From Chionoecetes opilio (lineage: Eukaryota; Arthropoda; Malacostraca; Decapoda; Majidae): a stretch of 64,000 bases of DNA. The notes under the pieces were generated by a model. It ran no database searches. It saw only the letters and a program-made list of their open reading frames with translations, and was not told the origin of the DNA. The DNA lies in the NCBI GenBank assembly GCA_016584305.1, contig JACEEZ010025419.1, forward strand, positions 151,001 through 215,000, written 5' to 3'. Both the position numbers and the translations under genes were made by a program. This document shows, in pieces, positions 12,001 through 36,759 of the stretch (within the stretch, counting starts at the first letter, position 1; every line of letters begins with the position of its first letter).

Positions 12001-15000
12001 ACCTCCCCAACACCAAACACTCATCAACACAGCACCTCTTCTCTCCATCAACAGGGTGTGTGACATGCTGATAGTGTATATCAAGGCAGCTCCCAACATG
12101 GCCTTGCAAGTGGGCCTGGTGAACCCCATCTTCAAGGCACTGAGGACGGCAAACCTGGACGTGCGGCAGAAGGACCTCCAGAACAAGCTAGCGTAAGTGT
12201 GTGTGTGTAAGTCCTTGAAGAGGGAGTGTTGCAGGAGGAGGAGGAGGATGACAGCATATTGATTTGAGTTTGTTATGAATTTATTTGAGGCAGTGTAAGA
12301 TGAGGATAGGAGGAAGAGTTGAATAGGGTGAGGAAATGAGAAAGCCTTGAAGGAAATTTGAAGTAGCTAAATGAGTTGCTTGAGTTCATTTAAGGGCAAT
12401 GCAAGAATATATGAGAAGTGGATGGAGGACCAGTGTGAGAGAAAGAATGTTAAATTGAAAATTATGTATGTGGGGATGTGGCGGAAAAATTGTGAGAGAA
12501 GAATGAGTGAGTGATTAAAAGTAAAAGAAATCATAGAGGAAGTTAATAAAGAAAAGTAGTATTTACGTAAAGGAAACTCAAATGTAACCGTGAGATTATG
12601 AAATAAGATGAATTGTTATGGCAAGGATGCACACTCCCTCTACACACACCTCACCTTTCTACATCCACAGGAACGTCATCACCGCTCTGGAGAAAAAGAA
12701 AAAGTTCAACGTCACCGGCGAGATCACCCCTGACAGCTGGAAGGAGACAGTGAGCGAGTTCTTCTCCTTTGCCTGCCAGTGTGAGTACTTCTGGGGTAGC
12801 AAGAAGGGTTCCTCAGGAGTGAGAGAATATGTATAGAACTTTAGAAGACAATTTATTCGTTTCCCCTTCCTTCATCAGCCATTTCATAGCAGTATGTCTC
12901 CCCTCCCTCCCTTTATCAATGTATAGAGCTTTAGAAGACCATGAATTCATTTACCCTTCCTTCATCAGTCATTCCACAGCAGTAGTCTCCCCTCCCTCCC
13001 TTTATCATGCCATTTTCCTTCCTTCATCAGTCATTCCACAGCATTAGTCTCCCTTCCCTCCCTTTATCATGCCATTTTCCTTCCTTTATCAGTCATTCCA
13101 CAGCAGTAGTCTCCCCTCCCTCCCTTTATCATGCCATTTTCTCTGCAGTGCCTGACAAGTTCTCGCCGGTGGTACAGTCGTGCTACTCGCAGCTGATGCA
13201 CTGTGGACGTCAGCTGCTGGGGCTGCAGGAGGAGGCGGTGGGGCGGGCGGACAACTTCCTGGCCACCACCTACGTCACCCACCTGGAGGACTTCTTTACC
13301 AACAAGTGAGTCCATGGGTAGTGTTGTCTTGGTCTTGTTGGTTCATGTTGTCACCGGTCAGCTGTGGGTTGTGTTGCTGCTCAGTGTTGTGTAGGCTTTG
13401 GTTGTCAAGTGTGAAGAAACCTCATACTGAACGGTATTTTATTTACATTTCTTTGCCATCTTGAGCACAGAGTAGATTGCAAAAACAGATTATTTACATT
13501 AATGAGATGGCTTGGCTAATTTGTGTCCTTCTCCATCACTTATCTGGAGTGTGTAGGCAGAGGAACTCATACCTTGAGACACATCTGATGTGATTTAACT
13601 GCTCTGTCTTATCATTTTCATGTCTTCCTTTCTTTGAGGTTTACATTCCATCTAATAACCTGTGTTCTGCCTCTGATCCACTCCCCCCTCCTCACAGCCA
13701 CCAGCTGCAGAAGATGGTGCCGTTCCATGAGCCGTGCACCTACAACATCGGGGGCCTGTGGCGGGTGGCGGCGACTCTGGTGCGCCTCGCCTTTGACCCC
13801 GAGATGAAGATGCACAAGAAGGCCCAGGCGCTGAAGACCCTGCAGCAGCTGTACGGCAACAAGGCGCTGCTGGGTGCACGCAGCAAACCCGAGGCTGTGG
13901 CGTTGGAGCAGGACCTGTATGGCAAGGTGCTCAAGGTGGGTGTGTGTGTGGCAGATGATGGGGCAAGGACGAGCTGTGGTGGCCATGGAACTTTGTGGTT
14001 GGATCATCTCTTTTTATGTTATTGTAAGGTGACGCAGCAACCAAGGGTACTGCCACTATCAACCCTCTGTAGTTATCTTGGTAGTTCATGCTGGTATTAA
14101 TCATATTACTTATCAGGGTTGATTAGGATCTTGTGGAGGTTTGGATTCAAGACTAAGCATCAGGTATTATATATGTAGTTTAGGGTCATGAAAGCGCTGT
14201 TATTTGTGTCCATTGAACATAGATATGAATTTTTCTTTAGCCACTTTCTACCCAATTTGATCATTATGGAGTATGGTAATTAACCCCTTGAGGCTCATCA
14301 CGTAATTTCCATTGTAATTTGGGTACCATTAGAGGATTTTTAGTTAATATAAGCAATATTTTATAGATATGATCTGTTTAGTATCCTTGTCCACTAGTTA
14401 ATTTGGTATATTCAGTCACTTTTCGTAATTTTATGGCTAAGAACAAATAATTTTATATAGCAAAGGAAAGATCTGGGCGTGAAGGGGTTAATGCTAAACA
14501 TTCCCAGACCACTTGCTTTTTTGTTTCACTTCTGCTGGATAAATCAACTGATTTGTAGTAAAGCTCAGGAGACGCATGTAACTCATAACCGATGCATTAA
14601 TTCATCTTTATTCCAGACTCTGGATTCCCTGCAGACTCCCATCCACGCTATGTTTGTGTCCAACCTCTTCAGGCTGCTGCACACCATCATGCAGGTACCC
14701 ACACCCACCCACCACTGTCCTGCCCAAGGCTGCTCTTATGTTGTTACACTGTTTCTAATTTGCGTTCTTTCTTTTTCTATTTTTTCCAGTTTGGTTCCGG
14801 TTTTATTTCTTTTGTTCAGAAAGAGAGAGATAGAGAGAGAACTGTAGTGAATCAAGTGTATGTGTATGTATTGTGTTATGATAATACAGCAAAATGCTAA
14901 ATATATATGCAAGTAGAAACAAATATAAGAAAGAAAATAAATATTACTAAGTAGCAAAGGAAGATGTGTGAATGAGAGTGAAAGGAAAGTGTATTTGGCA

Positions 15001-15939
15001 TATGAACATTTTCTAGGAAACTGCACAATGAGGTGTTGGGAATTGCACTGTTGTATTCCTGTATTCTGTTCCCTCTCATGAATCAACTAGTTCTTTAATG
15101 TTTGGTGTCTACATGCACCATATCTTAGCTTCCTTATGTTCTTATAGCCACCCTCCCTTCCCATCCTTCCTAGGCGGACAGGCGCTCAGAGGGCCCTCCC
15201 AGCCTGGCGTGGGTGGAGGTGCAGGGCTGTGTGGAGAGGTTCAGGCAGCGCATCTCCAAGACCGTCCTCAAATCCATCCGCAAGGACTACAATGTCTTCA
15301 ACGAGGGGCTCAGGAGTCTGCAGTGAGTGTTGGTGGTGTGGATATTGATCTTTCTATGCCTTCGTTGGGGTTTTGAGTGGTGGTGATGGTGGTGGTGTAG
15401 CGTCAATTTATTTTACATCACTTTTTTTCTTTTCATCCACCAGCAACAAGAATAAACCAGAGAAACAGAGAGGAGAGAAGAGAGGAGCTGCACAGGTGAA
15501 CACAGATGGTGAACAACAGGAGAATCTGATGAAGAAAAGTAAAAAAGAGAAGAGAAACAGCCTCACCGACAACACCAGTCCTGAAGGAGAAGGAAAAGTT
15601 GGGAAAACTGTGAAGAAAAAGAAGAAAAACAAAGGTACTCCAGATCCAGACAACCAGAGTGAGAAGGAAGACACTACTGGACCCGCCAAGACGATGATTG
15701 ACGGGGATGACATAACCATCATCGACCTGGCACCAGAACGTCAGGAAAAGAAAATGAAAAAGAAAAAGAAGAACAAGTTAATAAAGAGAAAACTAGACCA
15801 AGAGGAGGAGAAGAGGACTGCCCAGGGAGACCAAGAACAGAATGCTTCTCTCGTCTCAGATTCCCCGCTCACCCCTGAAGCCAAGAAGAAAATGAAGAAG
15901 AGAAAAAGTAGGAAAATGCAGGCAAATGGGACAATGTAA
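1514..15939 (+). CDS. MYBBP1A / POL5-family nucleolar protein gene (3' part, 13 exons)
   Basis: Likely Myb-binding protein 1A (DNA polymerase phi/Pol5 family), a nucleolar protein that in other animals acts in rRNA transcription, pre-rRNA processing and stress signalling. Exons: 1514-1673, 2941-3134, 3438-3665, 6594-6874, 8709-8940, 11236-11423, 12055-12192, 12671-12780, 13149-13305, 13698-13935, 14617-14694, 15174-15322 and 15444-15939. Each intron starts GT and ends AG and the phases agree. The reading shows helical HEAT-like segments, two long Asp/Glu tracts in the middle and a Lys-rich tail with nuclear/nucleolar-signal character, which is the family's layout. About 883 codons are visible, against about 1,300 residues in vertebrates, so the N-terminal third lies left of the window. 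One exon (3438-3665) breaks frame. Family assignment is from remembered architecture, not a search. Confidence 0.85.
1713..1922. mobile_element. Foldback MITE, copy 1
   Basis: About 210 bp and nearly palindromic. The left arm runs from CGTTAAGTTGGCAAAAATGG through GGCTGAGGTGTTGGGTGAGA; the right arm is its complement, ending GCCAACTTAACGTG. It lies in the MYBBP1A intron 40 bp after a donor. Three relatives occur at 2217, 7136 (half) and 57892. Confidence 0.85.
2217..2430. mobile_element. Foldback MITE, copy 2
   Basis: Same family as the element at 1713. The ends read TACTCGCTGCATGTGTAGTT and ACTTAACGTGCGGCGAGTTT, so the family ends are close to TACTCGCCGCACGTTAAGTT. The centre duplicates GTGTTGGGTGTTGGGTG. 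Non-coding. Confidence 0.85.
2941..3134 (+). CDS. MYBBP1A exon b
   Basis: Follows a good acceptor (TGTCCCCCAG) and ends before GTATGT at phase 2. Reads GGKDYQGVVEDRNYAAHILG then WKKKQLTGLLKAVLAAG. Soluble and helical. It joins exon a at phase 0. Confidence 0.9.
3438..3665 (+). CDS. MYBBP1A exon c (frame broken)
   Basis: Entered from exon b the frame reads ALGKQVGHIRD. The exon must leave at phase 0 in another frame, where LSDKGKEQWRRVQARLAALR joins the next exon. Between them the third frame offers TYKGILLDLW (3470-3499) and the entry frame offers EEVDREVAAVELVAP (3499-3543). The summed coding length of all exons is divisible by three only if one base is added here or two are removed. Ends TTTCAG before GTGAGC. 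Confidence 0.75.
3786..3850 (-). mobile_element. LINE 3'-tail fragment (minus)
   Basis: AGAACATAAGAAAATAAGGA followed by AGCTACAATAGGCCATGAGA is the complement of a tail (CTCACGGCCT...CTTATTTTCTTATGTT) also seen near 6530, 11840, 32430 and 58465. In the last two places it follows the end of a LINE reading frame. Only about 65 bp remain. Confidence 0.7.
3868..4535. repeat. 31-bp minisatellite, block 1
   Basis: About 21 copies of a 31-bp unit TTCTTTGATCTTGTGGTTTT + ATGTAGGTTAA, with GTGG/GTAG variants shared between copies. It lies in the MYBBP1A intron 3666-6593. Degenerate derivatives fill 4536-4845. Confidence 0.97.
4846..5868. repeat. 31-bp minisatellite, block 2
   Basis: About 33 further copies of the same unit. 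Long runs of identical repeats suggest recent expansion by unequal exchange or slippage, and copy number may be mis-assembled. 5869-6500 holds degraded unit remnants and no recognisable gene. Confidence 0.97.
6505..6575 (+). mobile_element. LINE 3'-tail fragment abutting an acceptor
   Basis: GGTCTCACGGCCTCTTGTAG then CAGCCTTATTTTCTTATGTT match the LINE tail that ends the element at 58222-58488. It stops 18 bp before the exon at 6594, so its T-rich part forms most of that exon's pyrimidine tract. Confidence 0.7.
6594..6874 (+). CDS. MYBBP1A exon d (first acidic tract)
   Basis: Starts VLYCQMALHLFVDVTVATES at phase 0 and contains EDEDDDDDDDDSDEEEEEED, the first of two acidic tracts typical of the centre of MYBBP1A proteins. 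It then reads WVEVMTELLLSLMTQEMHLF. It ends inside a TGG codon before GTGGGT; the next exon supplies the last base. Confidence 0.92.
6925..7139 (-). mobile_element. TTAA-flanked MITE, copy A
   Basis: About 215 bp bounded by TTAA on both sides (6921-6924 and 7140-7143). The ends are CCCCTTCACGCCCAGA and TCTGGGCCTCAAGGGG, imperfect inverted repeats beginning CCCC. The TTAA target and CCC ends suggest a piggyBac-type non-autonomous element. Other copies: 14284, 55390 and 55660. Confidence 0.85.
7136..7200. mobile_element. Half copy of the foldback MITE (copy 4)
   Basis: GTTAAGTTGGTGAAAATGGG followed by CTTCCGAACACACAGGATTG matches one arm of the family at 1713. Its GTTAAG end overlaps the right TTAA of the neighbouring MITE, so that element may have inserted at the TTAA inside the foldback arm and displaced the rest. 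Confidence 0.6.
7545..8690. repeat. ~64-bp minisatellite with TTAGG-like stretches
   Basis: About 17 copies of a unit with CAATAGAAGGGACAGCTTGA, TGTGGCTTAGGATAGGTTA and TTTATCCCTAATAACAGA. Some copies contain GGTTAGGTTAGGTTAGG. The array runs almost to the acceptor at 8708. Confidence 0.93.
8709..8940 (+). CDS. MYBBP1A exon e (second acidic tract)
   Basis: Reads LLTPLMTATALSLLTDVLDT, EKAWELVKKE, then a long Asp/Glu tract (DDDDDEEGSGDDD onward), then NLFTLRKKMLDAAGGVDID. It ends at phase 0 before GTTAGT. A (CT)n run starts about 30 bp into the following intron. Confidence 0.92.
8971..9135. repeat. (CT)n then (CCCA)n microsatellites
   Basis: About 95 bp of CT with rare interruptions, followed by about 55 bp of the CCCA tetramer. 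Intronic, close after the donor at 8941. Confidence 0.98.
9147..9470. repeat. 38-bp hairpin-forming minisatellite
   Basis: Eight and a half near-identical copies. Each carries CATCCTTCC and its complement GGAAGGATG around CCTTTGTAGA, so each single-stranded unit can fold into a stem-loop. The open minus-strand reading through it is a repeat artefact. Confidence 0.95.
10128..11005. mobile_element. Foldback TTAA-flanked DNA transposon
   Basis: About 878 bp between two TTAA sites (10124-10127 and 11006-11009). Ends are AGTAATCATCC and GGACGATTACT. Inside, two arms of about 250 bp (about 10325-10580 and 10585-10845) are inverted copies, with CCTGGGAGGCTTATTCATGT and its partner at the outside. 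Both arms read the same peptide start (CCTH.GCKYMPYRTK) outward, which suggests a duplicated, inverted piece of a former gene. The TTAA flanks suggest piggyBac-like transposition. Lies in the MYBBP1A intron 8941-11235. Confidence 0.75.
11236..11423 (+). CDS. MYBBP1A exon f
   Basis: Begins VDVDMDSVPQEELDRLDEAL at phase 0, then a basic patch (PKRKNKKRRK) and LTPDEQSLMHFQTR. Acidic, Leu-rich and basic segments in this order fit the region just after the acidic centre of MYBBP1A. Ends at phase 2 before GTGGGG. Confidence 0.92.
11808..11880 (+). mobile_element. LINE 3'-tail fragment
   Basis: TTCTCACGGCCTCTTGTAGC then TTCCTTGTTTTCTTATGTTC: the shared LINE tail again, in the MYBBP1A intron 11424-12054. 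The rest of that intron is T/C-rich with TCTATCTATAG repeats near 11550-11620. Confidence 0.65.
12055..12192 (+). CDS. MYBBP1A exon g
   Basis: Reads VCDMLIVYIKAAPNMALQVG then LVNPIFKALRTANLDVRQK. Completes the AG|G arginine codon from exon f and ends at phase 2 before GTAAGT. Confidence 0.93.
12671..12780 (+). CDS. MYBBP1A exon h
   Basis: Reads NVITALEKKKKFNVTGEITP then WKETVSEFFSFACQ. Acceptor ACATCCACAG; ends one base into a codon before GTGAGT. Confidence 0.92.
12850..13140. repeat. ~60-bp imperfect tandem repeat
   Basis: About five copies of a unit containing TCATCAGTCATTCCACAGCA and CCCTCCCTCCCTTTATCATG. The last copy supplies the pyrimidine tract of the acceptor at 13148. Confidence 0.9.
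13149..13305 (+). CDS. MYBBP1A exon i
   Basis: Reads LPDKFSPVVQSCYSQLMHCG, then LLGLQEEAVGRADN and YVTHLEDFFTNK. The asparagine codon is split 2+1 with the next exon. Donor GTGAGT. Confidence 0.92.
13698..13935 (+). CDS. MYBBP1A exon j
   Basis: Reads HQLQKMVPFHEPCTYNIGGL then KKAQALKTLQQLYGNKALLG. Ends ...LYGKVLK at phase 0 before GTGGGT. GC-rich third positions match its neighbours. Confidence 0.93.
14284..14487 (+). mobile_element. TTAA-flanked MITE, copy B
   Basis: 204 bp between TTAA at 14280-14283 and 14488-14491. Ends CCCCTTGAGGC and GGGCGTGAAGGGG. Same family as 6925 but in the opposite orientation, in the intron before the exon at 14617. Confidence 0.88.
14617..14694 (+). CDS. MYBBP1A exon k
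   Basis: Small 26-codon exon reading TLDSLQTPIHAMFVSNLFRL then LHTIMQ. Phase 0 on both sides, flanked by TTCCAG and GTACCC. Confidence 0.9.
15174..15322 (+). CDS. MYBBP1A exon l
   Basis: Reads ADRRSEGPPSLAWVEVQGCV then VERFRQRISKTVLKSIRKDY. It ends two bases into a codon before GTGAGT. The frame is fixed by phase-0 entry from exon k and by the join to exon m. Confidence 0.9.
15444..15939 (+). CDS. MYBBP1A terminal exon (basic tail)
   Basis: About 165 codons ending in TAA at 15937-15939. Very Lys-rich with acidic interludes: KKSKKEKRNS, KKKKKNKGTP, KKMKKKKKNKLIKRK, KKKMKKRKSRK. This is the nuclear/nucleolar-localisation tail expected for MYBBP1A. A single hydrophobic/acidic break reads DGDDITIIDLAPERQ. 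Confidence 0.93.
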
Positions 15940-16072
15940 GTGAGAGGCAAACGTTTACATCATTCGCCATCAACATGCTGTCTTCCTGTTGTGAAATAGT
16001 AAAAGAAGTTTTTATGTCACTGTTCTCTTTCTCTCTTCCTTATTGTGACTTATGAATCTTTTCACTATGAAG

Positions 16073-16858
16073 CAGGGGCGTAGTTAGGCCTGGGCATTGG
16101 GGGCTGTAGCCCCGAATGTTTTATGAATAGCCCCGGATCTCAAAAACTTTTTTATATTTTTTTTGTATTTATTATTATATATTTTTTCTCACAAAAATAT
16201 GATAAGCTCTGACTGGGGCCAACATAAATTAAATTATTGTAAAAAACTAGATATTTGGTTAGATGTTACTTAGCGTATGCTGATGACATCCTTTTTATGA
16301 GCAGGACATGAGAGGGGTGGAGAGAACAGAGGAGATGAGGAGTGCATGACAGAGGAGACACCACAAGACCTTTTGGAGAGGTGAAGAAGAGAATATCAGA
16401 TGGACAAGACACAGTTAACAGAAGTGCATTTTTTTCAGTGCATTTTTTTGTGTGTCCTTGTCCTTTGTGATGTAAAAATAAAATAAAGTAGTTATAAGAC
16501 CGAGGTTGGTCAGATTTCAGTACTGAACAAAGCATTGGGAATATACATTGTTTATCTATATGACTTCTTCATCACGCCAAAGCTTTATTTTTCTTAGGGT
16601 TTTACTCCTACTGATGAAAATAAAAATAATAGCGAAGTTGAACCCCAACTCAGATTGTCTTAATTTTATTTTAATTTCATGTTTCGAAAGTTATCCTAAG
16701 CAAATTACCGGAGCCTTTTGGTAGAGTACAGTGTCTCGCATCTTATATTCATTATACTGTACTCATAAATAAATTGAAAATTATCTTTTAAAAATTTTAA
16801 GATCTCTTGGCTGGGCTAATTAAGCCCCCAACGTTTTAAGATCCTAAATACGCCCCTG
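16073..16858. mobile_element. Non-autonomous hAT element
   Basis: 786 bp with terminal inverted repeats CAGGGGCGTAGTTAG and CTAAATACGCCCCTG, flanked by a perfect 8-bp target duplication CTATGAAG (16065-16072 and 16859-16866). An 8-bp duplication and CAGNG ends are hAT hallmarks. No transposase reading remains. It sits 134 bp after the MYBBP1A stop and contains AATAAA at 16477 and 16482, which could serve as that gene's polyadenylation signal. Confidence 0.93.
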
Positions 16859-16866
16859 CTATGAAG

Positions 16867-18020
16867 TGAAGTAAGCTCTTTGTTTATGGTGTGTGTCGAC
16901 TTCTTTTTTCCAGAATGTAGGTGTGGGCAAATCCCTCCATGATTGCATACCAAGTACTAGTATATTCCTAGCTGCTCCCCAGTCTCTCTTTTTTTTCTCT
17001 TACACACAGACAAGCCAGAAATGCAATGTTTGTCACATGAATATTGCAAATGGTAGCTACATTGTTCATATTCTATTAATGCTGTATAACTTTCGATATC
17101 CAAGATTAATATATATTACCCTTAGTCGTAGCTCAACAGAGATAACAAGGCTGAATACTGTAGAAGGTAGGTAGAGATTTATTAGTAATACATTCAGGAG
17201 AGCGAGCTGAAAAGAAGCTGTGCTATATAAGAGCAGAATTGATGTTAGGGCTGTGAGAGAACGATCCCTATATAATGAGAAGATACAATGTTGGAGTATG
17301 TGAGTGAGAGTGATTGGATGAGGTGGACGTAAGGACCATTCTGCTGTGTGCATCCTTGGTCTTGGTGTTGTTTAGAGCTGCGAGGATCCCAGGTTTGATC
17401 CAATGAGCCCCGGTGATGCCCTGTGAGGCTGTCACAGGCGTGGCGGCTGACCAGGAAGGAAGCTTCTTCAGGAAGGAGCAGGCGAGGCCTATGACGGCGT
17501 GGTGCAGTGTCCATCCCCCTTGAGAAAATATCGAAGAACAGGCGACCGCATGGACTAGACTAAACCATTTGAAATATAGCACATCATACAATAATTCAAC
17601 AGGGTTTCATAGCAGAACGAATTGTCTCTGTTAAGTGATAAAGGGAAAATAAATGATTGAAGAAGGCAACCCCCGTCTACCAGAGTTTGCTCATATAGAA
17701 TGCCACGTAATAAACATAACTAGCAAAAATCTAAACATCCATTTCATATAAGAATGAATAGCAACCGCCCTTGGATAAGCATGGATGGACTGTATAGGCC
17801 TATTTGTATTACGAAGGATTTTACATATAAACAATCGCCCCCGCCATGCCGAGACAAGTCTGGAATAACCGATAGACAGGTTTACTTGTATCAAATACTT
17901 CAGAAAATAGTATTACATAATTTTGATAGACACTTTATGCTGTAATACCCCTGAAATCTGTATCAGGGGTAGTTTGATGGGTTGGTGGAGCGTGTGTAAG
18001 GATTAGTATTGCCATGCGAG
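16867..18020. other. MYBBP1A-eIF4H intergenic stretch
   Basis: No coding exon or RNA gene seen. 17378-17503 is a dispersed repeat (CTGTCACAGGCGTGGCGGCT, then CTTCTTCAGGAAGGAGCAG) with relatives at 22894-23000 and 23086-23210. The last few hundred bases before 18064 should contain the eIF4H promoter; no TATA box was recognised. Confidence 0.6.
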
Positions 18021-18026
18021 ACGCGG

Positions 18027-18049
18027 TTTCTCTCTCGCTCACTCTCGCC
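18027..18049 (+). promoter_or_regulatory. Candidate pyrimidine-rich 5' UTR (TOP-like)
   Basis: A C/T-rich run (TTTCTCTCTCGCTCACTCTC) lies 15-37 bp before the eIF4H ATG. Translation-factor mRNAs often start with a 5' terminal oligopyrimidine tract. Whether transcription starts here cannot be seen. Confidence 0.3.
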
Positions 18050-18063
18050 GGGCCTCAGACAAC

Positions 18064-33969
<15,906 letters not shown>

Positions 33970-36575
33970 AAGTGGCAGAGGTTAAATTTCTCCATCTGTA
34001 ACAGGTGGGTGTCTACAGCGTGTAGTGGCAGCCTTGTAAAAGTCTTGGGTGGAGAATTACACAGAGGGCTTGCAGGTTAGGATGGATGAGTGGGAAGAAC
34101 TGTAGAGGGAAAAGTTGTTGTTGAGGAAAGAAGTCCTGCCGAGGGTTTTCCTCGTTCAATGCATGAGTTATGTTCCTGGAAAATCGTGTTTAACAAAATA
34201 AGTGTTCAACGAATCCTTTTTTCCCATTAGTTTTATAAAATCTTAGAACAATTTTGTGCATTAAAAACATTTTAGTACTTTATTTCGTAACTGAATTTTC
34301 GAAAGGCGAGGGAGCGTTGAAAGAGGAATGATTGTGTTGATCTTTTGCCAGCATGCACTTTATGCGTGTGGTGTGGTGTGCGCCATCTCTGGTCTTTGAT
34401 AGCCAGCGTTTACACACAACAGCCACACCAGCTCCTACTGGAGTGAAGGATTGCCGTGATCAGCTTCTGCCAGGGTTTCAAGGTCTCAACTGCCGTACCT
34501 ATGCCATGCCAGGTGAACACAGGCTTTAGTGTGAAGGAGACAGGTCCATAATGTCACCTCCCTGCCAGGGAATCAAACCTGCGTTCTCTCAGACCTGTCG
34601 GATCTCTTGGTTGTGAGCCGAGCGTGCAGACCAGCACACCACTGGGCTTGAAAGTGTAAAGATGGGAACACAATTTGACACTTCTGCCTTAGCCATCTTG
34701 CTTAAGGGAATTTAACATGATAAGGCATCAGAATAGAGAAGTATGCAGGACACAGTTTTGTTGAGGAGCACAGAAGCTGCAGGTCTCGGCAGACAAAGTA
34801 CACACATGTGGCACAAGTGAAAGTGATAGAGGAGTAAACAGACAAGTAGACAAGGGTGTGATTTGTGAATGGCAAATGGCAAAGCTGTTATGTATGTTGC
34901 TTTGCTTAGAGAGGTAGACTATAACACACCTTAATAGTTTGATGGTAGGAGGATTGAGTCCCTTTCAGTGTGATATATTCTAAACATTTTTGATTTATCA
35001 AGTTTGATGGATATCTTGCACCTATAACAATACAGGTTCATGTTCCAGTTTTCCTGAATGTCTTTCATTTTTTCCTCCCAGATGTTGAGGATATGCAAAG
35101 TTGGACCTGCATACTTTGGTTGAAGCTTTTGACTCTTGCACTCAGCTGTTTTCCGAGCGCTTGTTCCTCGGAGGCGCCTCACTCAGCACTGCATCTGTAG
35201 GACTGGCTGGGCTAGTACTCTCCCCAATTACTATTAAGAGCAATGGTTTTGGTTGATGAACAGTGGTGTTCAATGTGCATATTTTTATTTTCTTGAAATT
35301 GGAAAATGTGTACTCGCTTAAAAGTGCAGTGTTAAATTTGCTAAGGTTGTTAACATGAATAAGGATGTTCTACTACTACTACTACTACTACCGCTACTAC
35401 TACTACCGCCACTTCTATTTCTGTGTGGGTTTGTGTATTGTGACTCAACCTGGCCAGTGACTTCAACTTCTTGTGAAAGGGTTGAAGGAATACAAAAGGT
35501 TCCAGGCCTTGGTGGTCGCCTGTACAGACTGGCCTCCCAAGCACCCTTCCACCCCGAAGCCTTCGGGATGGGATGTGTGAAATTAACTTTTTATGTATTT
35601 AACACTTTTCACTTAGTGTAAGTAAGCTCCTTACTGGCTGCCAGTGGGACCCCAGTGCCGGTGTGATATAGATCCTTGGTAGCTGCTGCAGGGCTTGCAT
35701 ATAAAATCCCGCCAACTTTTAACCCTCTCTGTACACCACATGTACCACAGGCCACAGTGGCTCCAAACCTCATCAGTCGTGGACGGCGTCTCGCCTCGTA
35801 GCTCGTGATAGATCAGTCTCCGCGGTGGCCTGTTGTATCGTAAATTTAGCATAACTTTACCGTTATAAGATACACCTCCGGACATTCTTGGCTCCCGCCG
35901 AGACATTCCTCTTTTAACAAATATAGTTGATGCTCTTAGTTGTTTACTTAAGATCAGTTTTATTTTGAAGCAGCGGGAAGGGCCGGCAGTGGCACGCCCC
36001 TCGCCCGGGGGAACGGGTTCCGGCTCCTTGGTGACTTGGGATACGTTTGTACGTGCCACACTCACTCGCAGATTCACAGTTCTCTCGTGGAACACTTGGA
36101 TATTAAAAAATCTTTGCCAGAAGGACTGACATTAGGTTTCCTGCATTATAGCAGAGATGATCTTGTGTTGCTTTTCTTGTATCCTTTATTTTTGCCAGAT
36201 AATGAATGGCACAACACTTCTTGACAACTCTATAGTGTTTTGCAAATTAAATGGATACCAATTTTAGGTTATTGATTATCATTAGTGCATTTGTCCTGAT
36301 TGTACAGATCACAATAATCTTAAGTACTTTCTACATAGCTTGCCACAGTAATCGTAGAAGGTTCAAAATCACTGTAAAAAATGACAATGGAATGGATTTT
36401 ACACTAGATTAAATTTTTAGTGATTTTGGTATATTGTAAACTTGTGTGTATTTTGTTTTGTGATTCAGTCATCAGGAAATGTTAGGATAATGGGGAAGAT
36501 GTCACATTTGGTGTACAGACTTGAAATGTTCATACCATTGCTATTCTTGAAATTATAATAAAGATGTATTTGTCA
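33970..36575 (+). other. eIF4H 3' flank / possible 3' UTR
   Basis: No conserved exon found. A minus-strand open frame of 154 codons (36095-35631) has no recognised domain and is probably chance. AATAAA at 36557-36562, followed by T/G-rich sequence, is the clearest polyadenylation candidate, but a 2.6-kb 3' UTR containing a SINE would be long. (ACT)n at 35370-35407. Confidence 0.45.
34400..34650 (-). mobile_element. tRNA-derived SINE (minus)
   Basis: On the minus strand the head reads GTGGTGTGCTGGTCTGCACG, CGGCTCACAACC (anticodon region) and GGTTTGATTCCC (B box). A long body (GGAGACAGG, GGTACGGCAGTTGAGACC) follows. Related in head but not in body to the SINE at 29248. Confidence 0.7.
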
Positions 36576-36759
36576 AATGATGTATGTGGATTATGCTAAA
36601 TTTACATACAGAAAATGTGCTGAGTAAGTGTGCGTGTGGGAACAGGATGAAGCTGAGGGGATGAATCAGAATGGCAAGAATTTTTATTGTTTTTTTTTTG
36701 TTCATTACTTGATAGAGGTGTGAAGGAGCATACTTTGCTGATGCGTTTTTAGCACATGT

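Noticed and set aside
15098..15376. 92-codon frame over MYBBP1A exon l
   Set aside because: Out of phase with both neighbouring exons; the phase-0 frame from 15174 gives a coherent protein segment.
35631..36095. 154-codon minus-strand open frame
   Set aside because: No recognisable motif, no splice or promoter context; lies in the eIF4H 3' flank. Likely chance, though not disproved.
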